A DNA stretch of 64,000 bases from Vibrio ostreae. Lineage in GTDB: Bacteria > Pseudomonadota > Gammaproteobacteria > Enterobacterales > Vibrionaceae. Below, in pieces: positions 20,677 to 30,037 of this stretch; position 1 is the first letter of the stretch, and the number at the start of each line of letters is the position of its first letter. The notes under the pieces are model-generated. The model was not told where the DNA came from. It saw nothing but the letters and a program-made list of their open reading frames with translations, and did no database searches. The position numbers were made by a program, and so were the translations under genes. The stretch is from contig NZ_CP076643.1 of the NCBI RefSeq assembly GCF_019226825.1, positions 2,170,001-2,234,000 of the forward strand. Reading direction: 5' to 3'.

Positions 20677-22428
20677 ATGGCAGGACAGATCCCTCGTAGT
20701 TTCATTGATGACCTCCTCGCTCGACTTGATATCGTCGACATCATTGACGCACGTGTAAAACTTAAAAAAAAGGGTAAAAACTACAGCGCCTGCTGCCCGT
20801 TCCACAACGAGAAAACCCCCTCTTTCAGCGTCAGCCAGGAAAAACAGTTTTATCACTGTTTCGGTTGCGGCGTACACGGTAATGCCATCGACTTTATGAT
20901 GGAGTACGAGCGACTGGAATTTCCGGAAGCGATTGAAGAGCTGGCCTCCTTTCTCGGCCTGGATGTACCGCGCGAAGCGCGCTCCAACGGCAGCTTCAAT
21001 AACAGCAGTAATGCCCCGCGCGCCAGCAGTGAAGAAAAGCGTAACCTGTACGACTTAATGGGCAACATTGCCCAGTTCTACCGTCAGCAGCTAAAAGTTG
21101 CCACCAACCGCACCGCCATCGATTACCTGAAAAACCGCGGTTTATCCGGTGAAATCGTACAGAAGTTCGGTATCGGCTACATCGCTGACGAGTGGGACCA
21201 AGTGCGTAAAAACTTCGGTCAGAGCCGCCATAACCAGGACATGCTGGTCTCCGGTGGCATGCTGATTGAAAACGAAAAAGGCAACCGCTACGACCGTTTC
21301 CGCGGCCGTATCATGTTCCCGATCCGTGACCGGCGTGGCCGGGTGATCGGCTTTGGTGGCCGGGTGCTGGGTGACGGTACACCGAAATACCTCAACTCGC
21401 CGGAAACGCCGATTTTCCACAAAGGTAAAGAGCTGTACGGCCTGTATGAGGTGTTGCAGGCTTACCGTGAACCACCGCAGATTCTGGTGGTCGAAGGTTA
21501 TATGGATGTGGTGGCACTGGCGCAGTATGGTATCGACTACTCCGTCGCTTCCCTGGGTACCTCGACCACAGGTGACCACTTGCAACTGCTGTTCCGCCAG
21601 ACCAACACCGTCGTGTGTTGTTACGACGGTGACCGTGCCGGCCGTGAAGCTGCCTGGCGCGCGCTGGAGAATGCGCTCAGCTACCTGAAAAGTGGCAACA
21701 TTCTCAAGTTCCTGTTCCTGCCCGATGGCGAGGACCCGGACAGCTACGTGCGTAAATACGGCAAAGACGCCTTTGAACAGCAGATGCACAACGCAGAGCC
21801 GCTGTCTAAGTACCTGTTCTCCAATCTGCTCAGCCAGGTGGACACCAGTACTTATGAAGGCAAAGCCGCCTTACAGGCGATGGCACTGCCACTGATTAAC
21901 CAGATTCCGGATGAATCGCTGCAGGATCAGCTGCTGCGCATACTGGAGCAGAAGACCGGCATTTATAAAAAGCCGAGCGTGCCGGCGGCCGCTAACCCGC
22001 GCCCGCAGCCACACAAAGAGATTAAACGCACCCCGATGCGTGAAGTCATCGCTTTGCTTCTGCAAAATCCGAGCTATGCTGAAATAGTACCTGATCTTTC
22101 CAGCGTGAAAGAGCTCGCTATACCTGGGTTGAGTTTGTTGGTCACAGTGCTTGAAAACTGTCGACAAAACCCCCATATATCAACAGGCCAATTACTTGAA
22201 CATTGGCGCAACGAAAATCATGAGGCACTTCTGTCTCGTCTGGCGAGCTGGGAGATACCGCTCGTCGAAGACAATCAGGAAGAACTATTTTTAGACTCAC
22301 TGGACAAGATTCTTGCTCAGTGCGTAGAGAAACAAATTGACAACTTGCAGGCTAAAGAGAGAAGCGTCGGTTTATCAAGCGACGAAAAAAGGGAGCTAGT
22401 AGCGTTAATGCTAGAATTAAAAGCGTAA
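20677..22428 (+). CDS. dnaG: DNA primase
   Basis: Synthesises RNA primers at the replication fork. It has 583 residues. The N-terminal zinc-binding domain is CCPFHNEKTPSFSVSQEKQF followed by CFGCG. The TOPRIM catalytic core has VVEGYMDVVALAQYG and CYDGDRAGREAAWRA, with the metal-binding acidic residues. The C-terminal DnaB-interacting domain covers residues about 440-583. It is the third gene of the rpsU operon; rpoD follows after 97 bp. Confidence 0.97.
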   Translation: MAGQIPRSFIDDLLARLDIVDIIDARVKLKKKGKNYSACCPFHNEKTPSFSVSQEKQFYHCFGCGVHGNAIDFMMEYERLEFPEAIEELASFLGLDVPREARSNGSFNNSSNAPRASSEEKRNLYDLMGNIAQFYRQQLKVATNRTAIDYLKNRGLSGEIVQKFGIGYIADEWDQVRKNFGQSRHNQDMLVSGGMLIENEKGNRYDRFRGRIMFPIRDRRGRVIGFGGRVLGDGTPKYLNSPETPIFHKGKELYGLYEVLQAYREPPQILVVEGYMDVVALAQYGIDYSVASLGTSTTGDHLQLLFRQTNTVVCCYDGDRAGREAAWRALENALSYLKSGNILKFLFLPDGEDPDSYVRKYGKDAFEQQMHNAEPLSKYLFSNLLSQVDTSTYEGKAALQAMALPLINQIPDESLQDQLLRILEQKTGIYKKPSVPAAANPRPQPHKEIKRTPMREVIALLLQNPSYAEIVPDLSSVKELAIPGLSLLVTVLENCRQNPHISTGQLLEHWRNENHEALLSRLASWEIPLVEDNQEELFLDSLDKILAQCVEKQIDNLQAKERSVGLSSDEKRELVALMLELKA

Positions 22429-22525
22429 CCCAGTTTAAATAGTCAGCAACGAATAAATTTGTTAGTATACGTGGTTTGCATTTCGCATACTATTCCTTCA
22501 CCAGATACGAAGTTGGATACCGTCT

Positions 22526-24406
22526 ATGGATCAAAGTCCGCAGTCACAGCTTAAAGTACTTGTCTTAAAAGGCAAGGAACAAGGCTATCTGACCTACGCC
22601 GAAGTAAATGACCACCTACCTGCCGAGATCGTCGATTCTGAGCAGGTAGAAGATATTATTCAGATGATCAACGACATGGGCATCAAGGTAGTAGAAACTG
22701 CCCCAGATGCCGATGATCTTGCGTTAAACGACGACGATACGATCACTGATGAAGATGCAGCAGAAGCCGCTGCCGCTGCGCTGTCCAGCGTAGAAAGCGA
22801 GATTGGTCGTACGACCGATCCAGTCCGCATGTACATGCGTGAAATGGGTACAGTAGAACTACTGACTCGTGAAGGTGAAATTGATATTGCCAAGCGCATT
22901 GAAGATGGTATCAACCAGGTTCAAAGCGCGGTCGCTGAATACCCGGGCACCATCCCTTACATCCTGGAACAGTTTGATAAAGTCCAGGCTGAAGAGCTGC
23001 GCCTGACCGACCTGATCTCAGGTTTTGTCGATCCGAATGAAGAAGAGAGCACTGCGCCAACTGCGACGCACATCGGTTCTGAACTGACCGAAGCCGACCT
23101 CAAAGATGAAGACGACAAAAACATCGACGACGATGAAGACGACGAAGATGAAGACGGTGACGGCGATTCAAGCGACGACAGCGAAGAAGAAGTCGGTATC
23201 GACCCTGAGCTGGCTCTGGAAAAATTCACGCAACTGCGCAACAAATTCCAGAACCTGCAACTGGCGATCAACGAGCACGGTAACGAAAGTTCGCACGCTC
23301 AGGAAGCAACTGATCTGGTACTGGACGTATTCCGTGAATTCCGTCTGACACCTAAACAGTTCGACCACCTGGTGGAAACACTGCGCACTTCCATGGATCG
23401 CGTTCGCACCCAAGAACGTCTGATCATGCGTTCTGTGGTTGAAGTGGCTAAGATGCCGAAAAAATCGTTCATCGCGGTTTTCACTGGCAACGAGTCAAGC
23501 GAAGCGTGGCTGGATCAAGTACTCGCGTCTGACAAACCGTACGCGGAAAAAATCCGTCGTAACGAAGAAGACATTCGCCGTTCAATCCAGAAACTGCAGA
23601 TCATCGAACAAGAGACTTCTTTGAGCGTAGTACGCATCAAAGACATCAGCCGTCGCATGTCGATCGGTGAAGCGAAAGCCCGCCGTGCGAAGAAAGAGAT
23701 GGTGGAAGCGAACTTACGTCTGGTTATTTCTATCGCCAAGAAATACACCAACCGTGGTCTGCAATTCCTCGATCTGATTCAGGAAGGTAACATCGGCCTG
23801 ATGAAAGCGGTGGATAAGTTTGAATACCGTCGTGGTTACAAGTTCTCAACTTACGCCACATGGTGGATTCGTCAGGCGATCACCCGTTCTATCGCCGACC
23901 AGGCGCGCACAATCCGTATTCCGGTTCACATGATCGAAACGATCAACAAACTGAACCGCATCTCTCGTCAGATGCTACAGGAAATGGGTCGTGAGCCACT
24001 GCCGGAAGAACTGGCAGAACGCATGCAAATGCCGGAAGACAAGATCCGTAAAGTACTGAAAATTGCTAAAGAGCCAATCTCAATGGAGACACCAATCGGT
24101 GACGACGAAGATTCGCACCTGGGCGATTTCATCGAGGATACCACCCTCGAGCTGCCACTGGACTCAGCAACATCAACCAGCCTGAAAGGCGCGACCCGCG
24201 ACGTTCTGGCCGGCCTGACGCCACGTGAAGCCAAAGTACTGCGTATGCGTTTTGGTATCGACATGAACACTGACCACACGCTAGAAGAAGTGGGCAAACA
24301 GTTCGACGTCACCCGTGAACGTATTCGTCAGATCGAAGCCAAAGCACTGCGTAAGCTTCGCCACCCAAGCCGCTCAGAAACTCTGCGCAGCTTCCTGGAC
24401 GAATAA
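22526..24406 (+). CDS. rpoD: Primary sigma factor RpoD (sigma-70)
   Basis: Housekeeping sigma factor, 626 residues. It has region 1.1, then a long acidic stretch rich in Asp/Glu (residues about 192-225), region 1.2 [20 protein letters not shown], region 2 ([37 protein letters not shown]) and region 4 ([20 protein letters not shown]). It is the last gene of the operon, closed by a strong terminator. Confidence 0.98.
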   Translation: MDQSPQSQLKVLVLKGKEQGYLTYAEVNDHLPAEIVDSEQVEDIIQMINDMGIKVVETAPDADDLALNDDDTITDEDAAEAAAAALSSVESEIGRTTDPVRMYMREMGTVELLTREGEIDIAKRIEDGINQVQSAVAEYPGTIPYILEQFDKVQAEELRLTDLISGFVDPNEEESTAPTATHIGSELTEADLKDEDDKNIDDDEDDEDEDGDGDSSDDSEEEVGIDPELALEKFTQLRNKFQNLQLAINEHGNESSHAQEATDLVLDVFREFRLTPKQFDHLVETLRTSMDRVRTQERLIMRSVVEVAKMPKKSFIAVFTGNESSEAWLDQVLASDKPYAEKIRRNEEDIRRSIQKLQIIEQETSLSVVRIKDISRRMSIGEAKARRAKKEMVEANLRLVISIAKKYTNRGLQFLDLIQEGNIGLMKAVDKFEYRRGYKFSTYATWWIRQAITRSIADQARTIRIPVHMIETINKLNRISRQMLQEMGREPLPEELAERMQMPEDKIRKVLKIAKEPISMETPIGDDEDSHLGDFIEDTTLELPLDSATSTSLKGATRDVLAGLTPREAKVLRMRFGIDMNTDHTLEEVGKQFDVTRERIRQIEAKALRKLRHPSRSETLRSFLDE

Positions 24407-24420
24407 TCGACCAAGACTGA

Positions 24421-24450
24421 AAAAAGGTGAGCTCTGGCTCACCTTTTTTA
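24421..24450 (+). terminator. rpoD terminator
   Basis: A6-GGTGAGC-TCTG-GCTCACC-T6 hairpin lies 15 bp after the rpoD stop. It is a classical Rho-independent terminator. Confidence 0.93.
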
Positions 24451-24504
24451 TTGTCTGTTGTGCTAAGTGAATAAAAACTAAGCGCAATTGGCCACCCTAG
24501 CGTC

Positions 24505-24533
24505 TAGACACCCCGTAAAGCTTCCCCTATAAT
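24505..24533 (+). promoter_or_regulatory. Promoter of the tRNA-Ile2 gene
   Basis: TAGACA (24505-24510), a 17-bp spacer and TATAAT (24528-24533) place the start of transcription about 7 nt before the mature tRNA 5' end. Confidence 0.8.
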
Positions 24534-24546
24534 CTTTGACCTGTAT

Positions 24547-24622
24547 GGCCCCTTAGCTCAGTGGTTAGAGCAGTCGACTCATAATCGATTGGTCCCCAGT
24601 TCAAGTCTGGGAGGGGCCACCA
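24547..24622 (+). tRNA. tRNA-Ile2 (CAU anticodon, AUA codon)
   Basis: A 76-nt tRNA with encoded CCA. The acceptor stem is GGCCCCT/AGGGGCC, and the anticodon CAT at 24580-24582 occupies positions 34-36. The sequence resembles E. coli ileX/ileY rather than elongator Met tRNA; C34 would be changed to lysidine by TilS so that it reads AUA. Automated pipelines often call this gene tRNA-Met, as at the V. cholerae VSP-II locus. Its 3' half is the attachment site for the islands that follow. Confidence 0.92.
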
Positions 24623-24624
24623 TT
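24577..24624 (+). repeat. Attachment site 1 (attL): 3' part of the tRNA gene
   Basis: These 48 bp, from the anticodon loop through CCATT, recur perfectly at 41,897-41,944 and with one mismatch at 50,819-50,863. This is the signature of site-specific integration that restores the tRNA gene at the left end. Confidence 0.95.
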
Positions 24625-24720
24625 CAAATCAAGCACTTATCGCTTACCCTTCTTTGAATGTTGCCTTTTATTCCGTCCCGAGGTACAAAATCAGTACAGT
24701 ACGCATTCGGGAGTACTCAC

Positions 24721-25812
24721 ATGGCAACTTTAGTTAAAACCTCTTCAGGTACCTGGAAAGCCGTTATTCGAAAAACCGGCTGGCCAACGACGTCCAAAAC
24801 TTTTCGTCTCAAACGCGATGCCGAGGATTGGGCAAGACGCACTGAAGATGAAATTGTGCGTGGCGTCTACATCAAACGTTCCTCGTCAGAACGACTCACC
24901 ATTGAAGAAGCATTAAAACGCTACCTGGCAGAAATCTCACCGACCAAACGACCGGCAACTGCTGCCTGTGATGCAAGACATTCCAAACCGATTATCAAAG
25001 CCCTGGGGAAATACTCCCTGGCCGCCCTGACTCCAGAAATCATTGCCAAGTATCGAGACGACCGGTTAGCTGGCCTGGACCGTTGCGACGCCAGAGGTAA
25101 TCCGGCTCCTAAACCGCGCTCACCTAATACCGTGCGCATTGACCTGGCCCTGCTCAGTCACCTTTACAACATTGCGATTAAAGAATGGGGCATCGGCCTG
25201 GCCATTAACCCGGTCCAGAATATTCGTAAGCCCTCCCCGCCTTCTGGCCGGGAACGACGCTTAACTGAGGAAGAAGAGTTACAGCTCCTGGAAGCCGTTG
25301 AGGCGCACACCAACCCGATGCTGGCCTGGATTGTCCGTATCGCGCTGGAAACCGGTATGCGTTCCTCTGAAATCACTTCTCTGCGCCGCTCTCAGGTTGA
25401 TTTGAAAAAGCGTGTGGTTTTCCTGGTCGAAACCAAAAACACCATGCCGAGAACCGTTCCGCTTTCTCTCCTGGCGTTAGAATCCTTTAAGCAGGCGATT
25501 AATAATCCGGTACGGCCAATTGATACCGACCTGATTTTCTTTGGCGAACCAGGCAAAGACGGTAAACGACGACCGTACAACTTCAACAAGGTATGGATGA
25601 GGATTAAGGCCAAGATTGGCCTGAAAGATTTTAAATTCCACGACCTGCGCCATGAGAGCGTCAGCCGCTTGGTTGAAGGCGGGCTAAGTGATCAGCAAGT
25701 CGCCGCCATCAGCGGCCATAAATCAATGCAGATGCTACGCCGCTACACGCACCTTCGAGCCGAAGACCTGGTTGAAGAACTGGACGCAATTGCGAAAGGG
25801 AAAAAGGCTTAG
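24721..25812 (+). CDS. int: Tyrosine integrase of island 1
   Basis: A 363-residue site-specific recombinase. The start at ATG 24721 (MATLVKTSSGTWKAVIRKTG) has GGGAG upstream; the longer frame reaches into the attachment site. The N-terminal arm-binding and SAM-like core-binding domains (residues about 55-170) are followed by the catalytic domain with Arg in LETGMRSSEI, HDLRHESVSRL, SGHKSMQML and the nucleophile Tyr in RRYTHLRAEDL. It lies about 100 bp from the tRNA gene, like the integrase VC0516 of V. cholerae VSP-II. It is intact. Confidence 0.93.
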   Translation: MATLVKTSSGTWKAVIRKTGWPTTSKTFRLKRDAEDWARRTEDEIVRGVYIKRSSSERLTIEEALKRYLAEISPTKRPATAACDARHSKPIIKALGKYSLAALTPEIIAKYRDDRLAGLDRCDARGNPAPKPRSPNTVRIDLALLSHLYNIAIKEWGIGLAINPVQNIRKPSPPSGRERRLTEEEELQLLEAVEAHTNPMLAWIVRIALETGMRSSEITSLRRSQVDLKKRVVFLVETKNTMPRTVPLSLLALESFKQAINNPVRPIDTDLIFFGEPGKDGKRRPYNFNKVWMRIKAKIGLKDFKFHDLRHESVSRLVEGGLSDQQVAAISGHKSMQMLRRYTHLRAEDLVEELDAIAKGKKA

Positions 25813-25820
25813 ACAACTCT

Positions 25821-25909
25821 GCCCCTCAAGTGTCAATCAAATGAGGATTAAGCCTATGTAATCTGGCTGTGAGCAATGGCCAGGCCGGGTTAATTGACAT
25901 TTGAGGGGC
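25821..25909. repeat. Inverted repeat pair after the integrase
   Basis: GCCCCTCAAGTGTCAAT (25821-25837) and its imperfect inverse ATTGACATTTGAGGGGC (25893-25909) lie 55 bp apart. A further copy is at 29,260-29,276, and a diverged pair lies at 54,915-55,003 behind the integrase remnant. They are candidates for arm-type integrase or excisionase binding sites. The gap 25,910-26,061 shows no gene. Confidence 0.7.
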
Positions 25910-26061
25910 CGGTACGTTTAAGTGCAAGATAGTCAGCCACCAATCTCCAAAACAGTTCAATACTGCCTAAATCATGTTTAAACAGACGCATGTTAGTTTA
26001 GACCTGATGATTTAAAACTTTCTGTCGGATTAGGAAACTATGTCTATTCTTTGATCGTTTG

Positions 26062-26892
26062 TTATGGCTTTTTCCTTTCAAGGTTTTCTAGCATTAGCTC
26101 AGATATAGCACCTATAAACTCAACTGCGGCTTTTGCTTCAGAAGCTCTTAGATCCGGTACCCACGGGCGACCATGCCCAGAGCCTTGCTTATTTCGGAGG
26201 TTATTAATCGAACAAGCAGTTTCATATAAAGAACGCTCTAATCTGCAACGCTGATGTTCACCTTGAACTGGCTTCTGTTCTGGTGTGGCCATATCAAGAG
26301 CTACAAATGCTTGCCCTAATAGGCTAGGAAAATTCGCTGTTGAAGGATAGCTTCCCCACAATTCCTGGATTACGTGCGCTGCTACTGCCTCCATTAAGTC
26401 TTTGCTAGTTCCTACTACCAATGCCGCATCTTCTATCCCTTTTTTGGCACGATTGACGTAACCACGAAGAGCTTGTGTAAGATTTCGTCCTGAAAGGTTA
26501 TCCAATGCAACCGGTGATATTGAGCCATCCTCACCCAGAATAATGCCTTCAGGACGCAAAGCTGAACCTAAATCGGCGATAGCATCAGAGCCTACAAAAT
26601 TTGGGGAAGTTGTTCTAAACCCACCGCAGCCTTTAACGGATGAAATTATTCCGGCAATTAGTTTCTCTGCTTTAGCAATATCGTTCTCGATTGCCCAGTT
26701 AAACACTATGCGAAGTCTTTTGGCTTTCCCTACTGGAAAGCCATCCTTATTCGGATCGACATGTATCAAGCCAGCTCTATTAATCTGAAATTCAAGATCA
26801 GAATGACTAGGATCTCTTCGATCTTTCTGGGCGTCATCAACGAGACGAACCAACGAATAAATAATTGTATCGTTTACAGGTATCCTATCCAT
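26062..26892 (-). CDS. Abi_C-domain (HEPN-like) protein, cassette gene
   Basis: A 276-residue protein. Its C-terminal part (LRNKQGSGHGRPW, residues about 233-245) matches the abortive-infection C-terminal domain, with the R-x6-H pattern of HEPN ribonucleases. I infer a phage-defence or toxin-like role; no partner antitoxin is visible. It is the distal gene of an inverted three-cassette array, with an attC site just upstream of it and only a truncated R''-like TAAC after its stop. The start at 26892 has AGGATG upstream. Confidence 0.75.
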   Translation of the reverse strand: MDRIPVNDTIIYSLVRLVDDAQKDRRDPSHSDLEFQINRAGLIHVDPNKDGFPVGKAKRLRIVFNWAIENDIAKAEKLIAGIISSVKGCGGFRTTSPNFVGSDAIADLGSALRPEGIILGEDGSISPVALDNLSGRNLTQALRGYVNRAKKGIEDAALVVGTSKDLMEAVAAHVIQELWGSYPSTANFPSLLGQAFVALDMATPEQKPVQGEHQRCRLERSLYETACSINNLRNKQGSGHGRPWVPDLRASEAKAAVEFIGAISELMLENLERKKP

Positions 26893-26919
26893 TACATCCT
26901 ATCTTCGATTGTTGTGAGC

Positions 26920-26992
26920 CATAACGCCGCGCTCTGCGGCAAATTTGAAGCACAGCGGAAAATTTGTCCGACAGCAGAGCTTTGTTAAGCGT
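26920..26992 (-). repeat. attC recombination site (cassette boundary)
   Basis: On the plus strand this begins ATAACGCCGCGCTCTGC and ends GCAGAGCTTTGTTAAGC, with inner arms AAATTTG..AAATTTGTCCG. It has imperfect inverted symmetry with the R'' (YAAC) and R' (GTT) core boxes of integron cassettes. Confidence 0.82.
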
Positions 26993-27002
26993 GGCTTGAA
27001 GT

Positions 27003-27953
27003 TCAGTAACTTTTAATTTTAGGAAGCGCAAAGTTTGAAAAACCTGAAAAATCTGGATAAATGGTTGAGTGCCTGTATCCAAAAAGCTTGTCTAGTCGCT
27101 TTCGAATATCTTCTTTGGCACTCGCCTTAATTCTGAAGGTGTATAGTGCTCCAGGCCCGGCACCTTTTCCTTTAGCGGGATCAAATACATGAGGTCTTGC
27201 AGCAACACAGCACGCTTCGCGCGCTTCTGCTATAGGCCACCAACCTTCTTTGAAATTGGGAGACTTAGGAAACTGAAATTTTTTTCCATCGGGTTTGTTG
27301 GTCGATGGAACACCACCGAAAAGAAACCCACCATTTTGAGCCGCTATTCTTGCGTCCAAGTTTGCTGGCTTCCATGCAAAGACTGAAGTATTCCATTCTT
27401 TGCTATCGATTCCGTCACTTCGACCCTGCTTCCAAGGACGATTATAATCATCCTCCCAAGATCGATATTCGTCATTTTCATTTATTAGACGATCAGTTAC
27501 ATCGAACGCAAAGAGTCGGGCGTCTTGATCTTCATGGATTCTTGTCCCGTTGCTCCATTTCTCTTCAACAGCGAACCAAGCGCCAACCCAAGCATTGAAA
27601 GTAATATCAATTAATCTTGTTGGAGCACCGTAGTGCTGCAACATAGCAAGTTGATTTAATATTGATAACCGTCCTGTTTGAGACGAAGAGTGCAACCCCC
27701 AGCGATGAAGTTCTACAAGTATCTCGCTTTCTTCTTTAGCTATTTCGGCTTCAGTAAGAACCTTTCCTTTTGTCAGATTAGCCCTTCTATATAAAGAGCT
27801 ATGCAGAGCCCAACTTGCATCGATTTGCCCACGCCAAGCAAACTTGATGTTCTTTGAAACTGCTTTTTCCATTACTTGATTGACGACTTTTAAAAGTCCA
27901 TCGAAATCTGCGATTTCCACCTCAAAGGGCTTCCAAAAATCCTCTACCTTCAT
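27003..27953 (-). CDS. FRG-domain protein, cassette gene
   Basis: A 316-residue protein with an FRG domain: FAWRGQIDASWALHSSLYRR near residue 40 and LQHYGAPTRLIDITFNAWVG near 105-125. FRG proteins occur often in phage-defence and integron cassette settings, and their biochemical activity is not settled. The start at 27953 follows AAAGGA. attC sites lie immediately on both sides, so this is a complete single-gene cassette. Confidence 0.85.
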   Translation of the reverse strand: MKVEDFWKPFEVEIADFDGLLKVVNQVMEKAVSKNIKFAWRGQIDASWALHSSLYRRANLTKGKVLTEAEIAKEESEILVELHRWGLHSSSQTGRLSILNQLAMLQHYGAPTRLIDITFNAWVGAWFAVEEKWSNGTRIHEDQDARLFAFDVTDRLINENDEYRSWEDDYNRPWKQGRSDGIDSKEWNTSVFAWKPANLDARIAAQNGGFLFGGVPSTNKPDGKKFQFPKSPNFKEGWWPIAEAREACCVAARPHVFDPAKGKGAGPGALYTFRIKASAKEDIRKRLDKLFGYRHSTIYPDFSGFSNFALPKIKSY

Positions 27954-27970
27954 TTCAAAATCCTTTTACG

Positions 27971-28040
27971 CTTAACGCCCGCAACACCGGACAATTTGGA
28001 GCGCAGCGGAAAATTGTTCCGAGTGCTTGCGCTTGTTATC
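27971..28040 (-). repeat. attC recombination site (cassette boundary)
   Basis: On the plus strand it runs from CTTAACGCCCGCAACACCGG to GCACTTGCGCTTGTTATC-like ends (actual right arm GAGTGCTTGCGCTTGTTATC). The inner arms ACAATTT and AAATTGTT pair around GGAGCGCAGCGG. It is 70 bp long. Confidence 0.85.
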
Positions 28041-28048
28041 CAAAATCT

Positions 28049-28882
28049 CTACCGCGCTCTCTGTATACAGTCTTGAATGTATCTAAATACTGTATACATC
28101 GCATTAACAATGGCGGTTGCTTCAGGGACATATAGCAGGTCATTTACATGGGCGAGGCTCGCCTTATTTCTTAGCGTAGAAAACGCGTCAATAGACGCGG
28201 CAAAAGAATTAAGAACCCTGGTAACCTCCTCAGCCCTATGACCTGACGCTTGCAATGCAGGATGAAACTGCCGAAGTTGTTTGAACGCTTTAGATGCCGT
28301 AGGGGCGTTGGGTAGATCAATTTGATTATCGGTACAAAGCTGCACCAAATATCCATGGAGAGCAGTATGAGCGCGATCAATTGCGCTTGAAGAATCAACC
28401 GTCCCAATTAAAGCCTTCGCGTCTCCCAAAGCCCTCATCACCGAAGTCGAAATTGACTCACTGAATTCTGGCGCAGCAACACTGCCTGCTGTTTGAATCA
28501 ACTGATCATCAACAATTTGATAATGGTCTTGGTTGTTAATCAGAATCTGGTTGATGTGCTGTACCGTTGGCACAGAAGCGCCACTATTCTCCAGCTCCTC
28601 TAACGCCTCATATACAGCGGCTATAAAATTTGGAGCATCCTTGGCTGCATTCTGAGCCTGGCTGGACATGTCAGATTCAGCCCAGTCAAGCGAAGAGCTA
28701 CGTGAGTAATAATCACCAGAAACTTTGCAGAAGTGTTTCTTAAATACCTCAATTATTTGCTGCCGACTCATTGATCCCGATACTCTTCTGATCAATGAAC
28801 TAAAATCATCTACAGACCGAGCACTGAGTGGTGTCGTTGTTCCCATAGGAAATCTAAGTTCACTTGCCATTTGAAGCGGCAT
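28049..28882 (-). CDS. Abortive-infection-like HEPN protein, first cassette gene
   Basis: A 277-residue protein started at ATG 28882 with GGGGAG upstream. The C-terminal half has DRAHTALHGYLVQLCTDNQI and LRNKASLAHVNDLLYVPEA, the Arg-x6-His pattern of Abi-C/HEPN domains. It is unrelated in its N-terminus to the other Abi_C protein at 26.1 kb. It is the cassette next to the conserved 192-bp block, the position that is best expressed in an integron. A defence role is inferred. Confidence 0.75.
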   Translation of the reverse strand: MPLQMASELRFPMGTTTPLSARSVDDFSSLIRRVSGSMSRQQIIEVFKKHFCKVSGDYYSRSSSLDWAESDMSSQAQNAAKDAPNFIAAVYEALEELENSGASVPTVQHINQILINNQDHYQIVDDQLIQTAGSVAAPEFSESISTSVMRALGDAKALIGTVDSSSAIDRAHTALHGYLVQLCTDNQIDLPNAPTASKAFKQLRQFHPALQASGHRAEEVTRVLNSFAASIDAFSTLRNKASLAHVNDLLYVPEATAIVNAMYTVFRYIQDCIQRAR

Positions 28883-28900
28883 CAATTACTCCCCATTTTG

Positions 28901-29092
28901 TATAACAGTGTCTTTTCAGCAGACATTGTCTTTATAATATTTTCAGAAAATACAGATACCATAGCAGTAGCATACTGTTCTGTTAGTCTTATCTTCCCTT
29001 GCACTCACAGATTGCGGAACATGTCTGCATAGTAGCAAGTGTTCAACAAAGCTCATAATCTGCTATTAAGGAAAATTGGTCAATAAGTGACA
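28901..29092. repeat. 192-bp block flanking cassette array 1
   Basis: It starts at TATAACAG, where the cassette DNA stops, and is about 70% identical over 192 bp to 58,348-58,539, at the same side of the second array. It could be an attI-like landing site, since GTTATAC forms a GTTRRRY core on the minus strand, or simply shared island backbone. Confidence 0.65.
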
Positions 29093-29754
29093 CTAGAAAG
29101 TGGTCAGGAATTAGAGGTTGGGTAATTTTTTGGCATTTACGAGTTAACACTTTCGTTTCATAAGCCGTCGTTACGACTCTCAAGTGCACCTCATATGTCA
29201 ATAGCACCACCATCACTACAACAATACACTTCACTATTCTCTTCAAAAGCTCACATATATTGACACTTGAGGGGCACATGAACGGCAACCGAGTTGCCAT
29301 AGAATGTGATCACTCAAAAACAACAGTGATTTAAATCACAAATACATATGCAACTAAAAGAAAATCATGATAGATGATTTTTGCAAGTTAAGCGTATTCC
29401 ACCCGAATTAATCCAACTCTACTGACTATCTCACTCACTTGATTCCACTCTTCTCTCTTTATTTATAAATACAGAACAAAAGTAAATTTTAATAATTAAA
29501 ACAACAAGATAAAAAAGCAACCCTATCAATAGAGATATTAATGTTCGATATACCGAAATCAAGAACGCTCAAAATCAGAAAGGACTCGATTTTAGCCGCT
29601 AAAAAAACCAAAAAAAACACCAATAAAACCTACGATATATCGAAAACTTGTAGATAAAATTCACGAACGTGAAGAGAAAGTGGAGTTTACAGCCCCAAAC
29701 CCTTATGCATAGACTATCTCAAAGTCAACAAAGAGCATGGCAAAGGAGATCGGT
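29093..29754. other. Gene-free stretch upstream of the mobilisation genes
   Basis: This AT-rich stretch contains an ATTGACACTTGAGGGGC repeat (29,260-29,276) related to the sites behind the integrase. It also has a palindrome CGATATATCG (29,633-29,642) with a related TCGATATACCGA at 29,543-29,554. These are possible operator sites for the small DNA-binding protein that follows. No coding region is recognised. Confidence 0.5.
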
Positions 29755-30036
29755 ATGACTACAGAGCATCGCAACATAACGGCTAAGGAACATACAATGA
29801 CCACTGAGGAAAGCCTCTACAACCACTATGGAGGATCTCCGCTGCTTTCATTTACTCAGGTTGCAGAGATCCTGCATCGCAGTCCAGAAGGCTTGAGGAT
29901 TACACTTCGTACAAATTGCGAACTGGCCAATAAGCTAAAACCAAACCGGATAAAAATAGGCAGACGCGTTTATTTCAAGGTCTCCGATATCGCCAACTTA
30001 ATTGACCAAGCTACCCCGGACAATATGGAGGCTTGA
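29755..30036 (+). CDS. Small helix-turn-helix DNA-binding protein
   Basis: About 93 residues from ATG 29755, which has AAAGGAG in front of it; an in-frame ATG at 29737 and another at 29797 are alternatives. LLSFTQVAEILHRSPEGLRI followed by IKIGRRVYFKVSDIANLID is a MerR/excisionase-like winged helix. It could be an excisionase or a regulator of the transfer genes. The traK-like gene starts 2 bp after its stop, so they are co-transcribed. Confidence 0.7.
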   Translation: MTTEHRNITAKEHTMTTEESLYNHYGGSPLLSFTQVAEILHRSPEGLRITLRTNCELANKLKPNRIKIGRRVYFKVSDIANLIDQATPDNMEA

Positions 30037-30037
30037 G

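Noticed and set aside
26920..28040. CRISPR-like spaced repeats
   Set aside because: The repeats are few, imperfectly palindromic, variable in length and placed between genes; attC sites explain them better.
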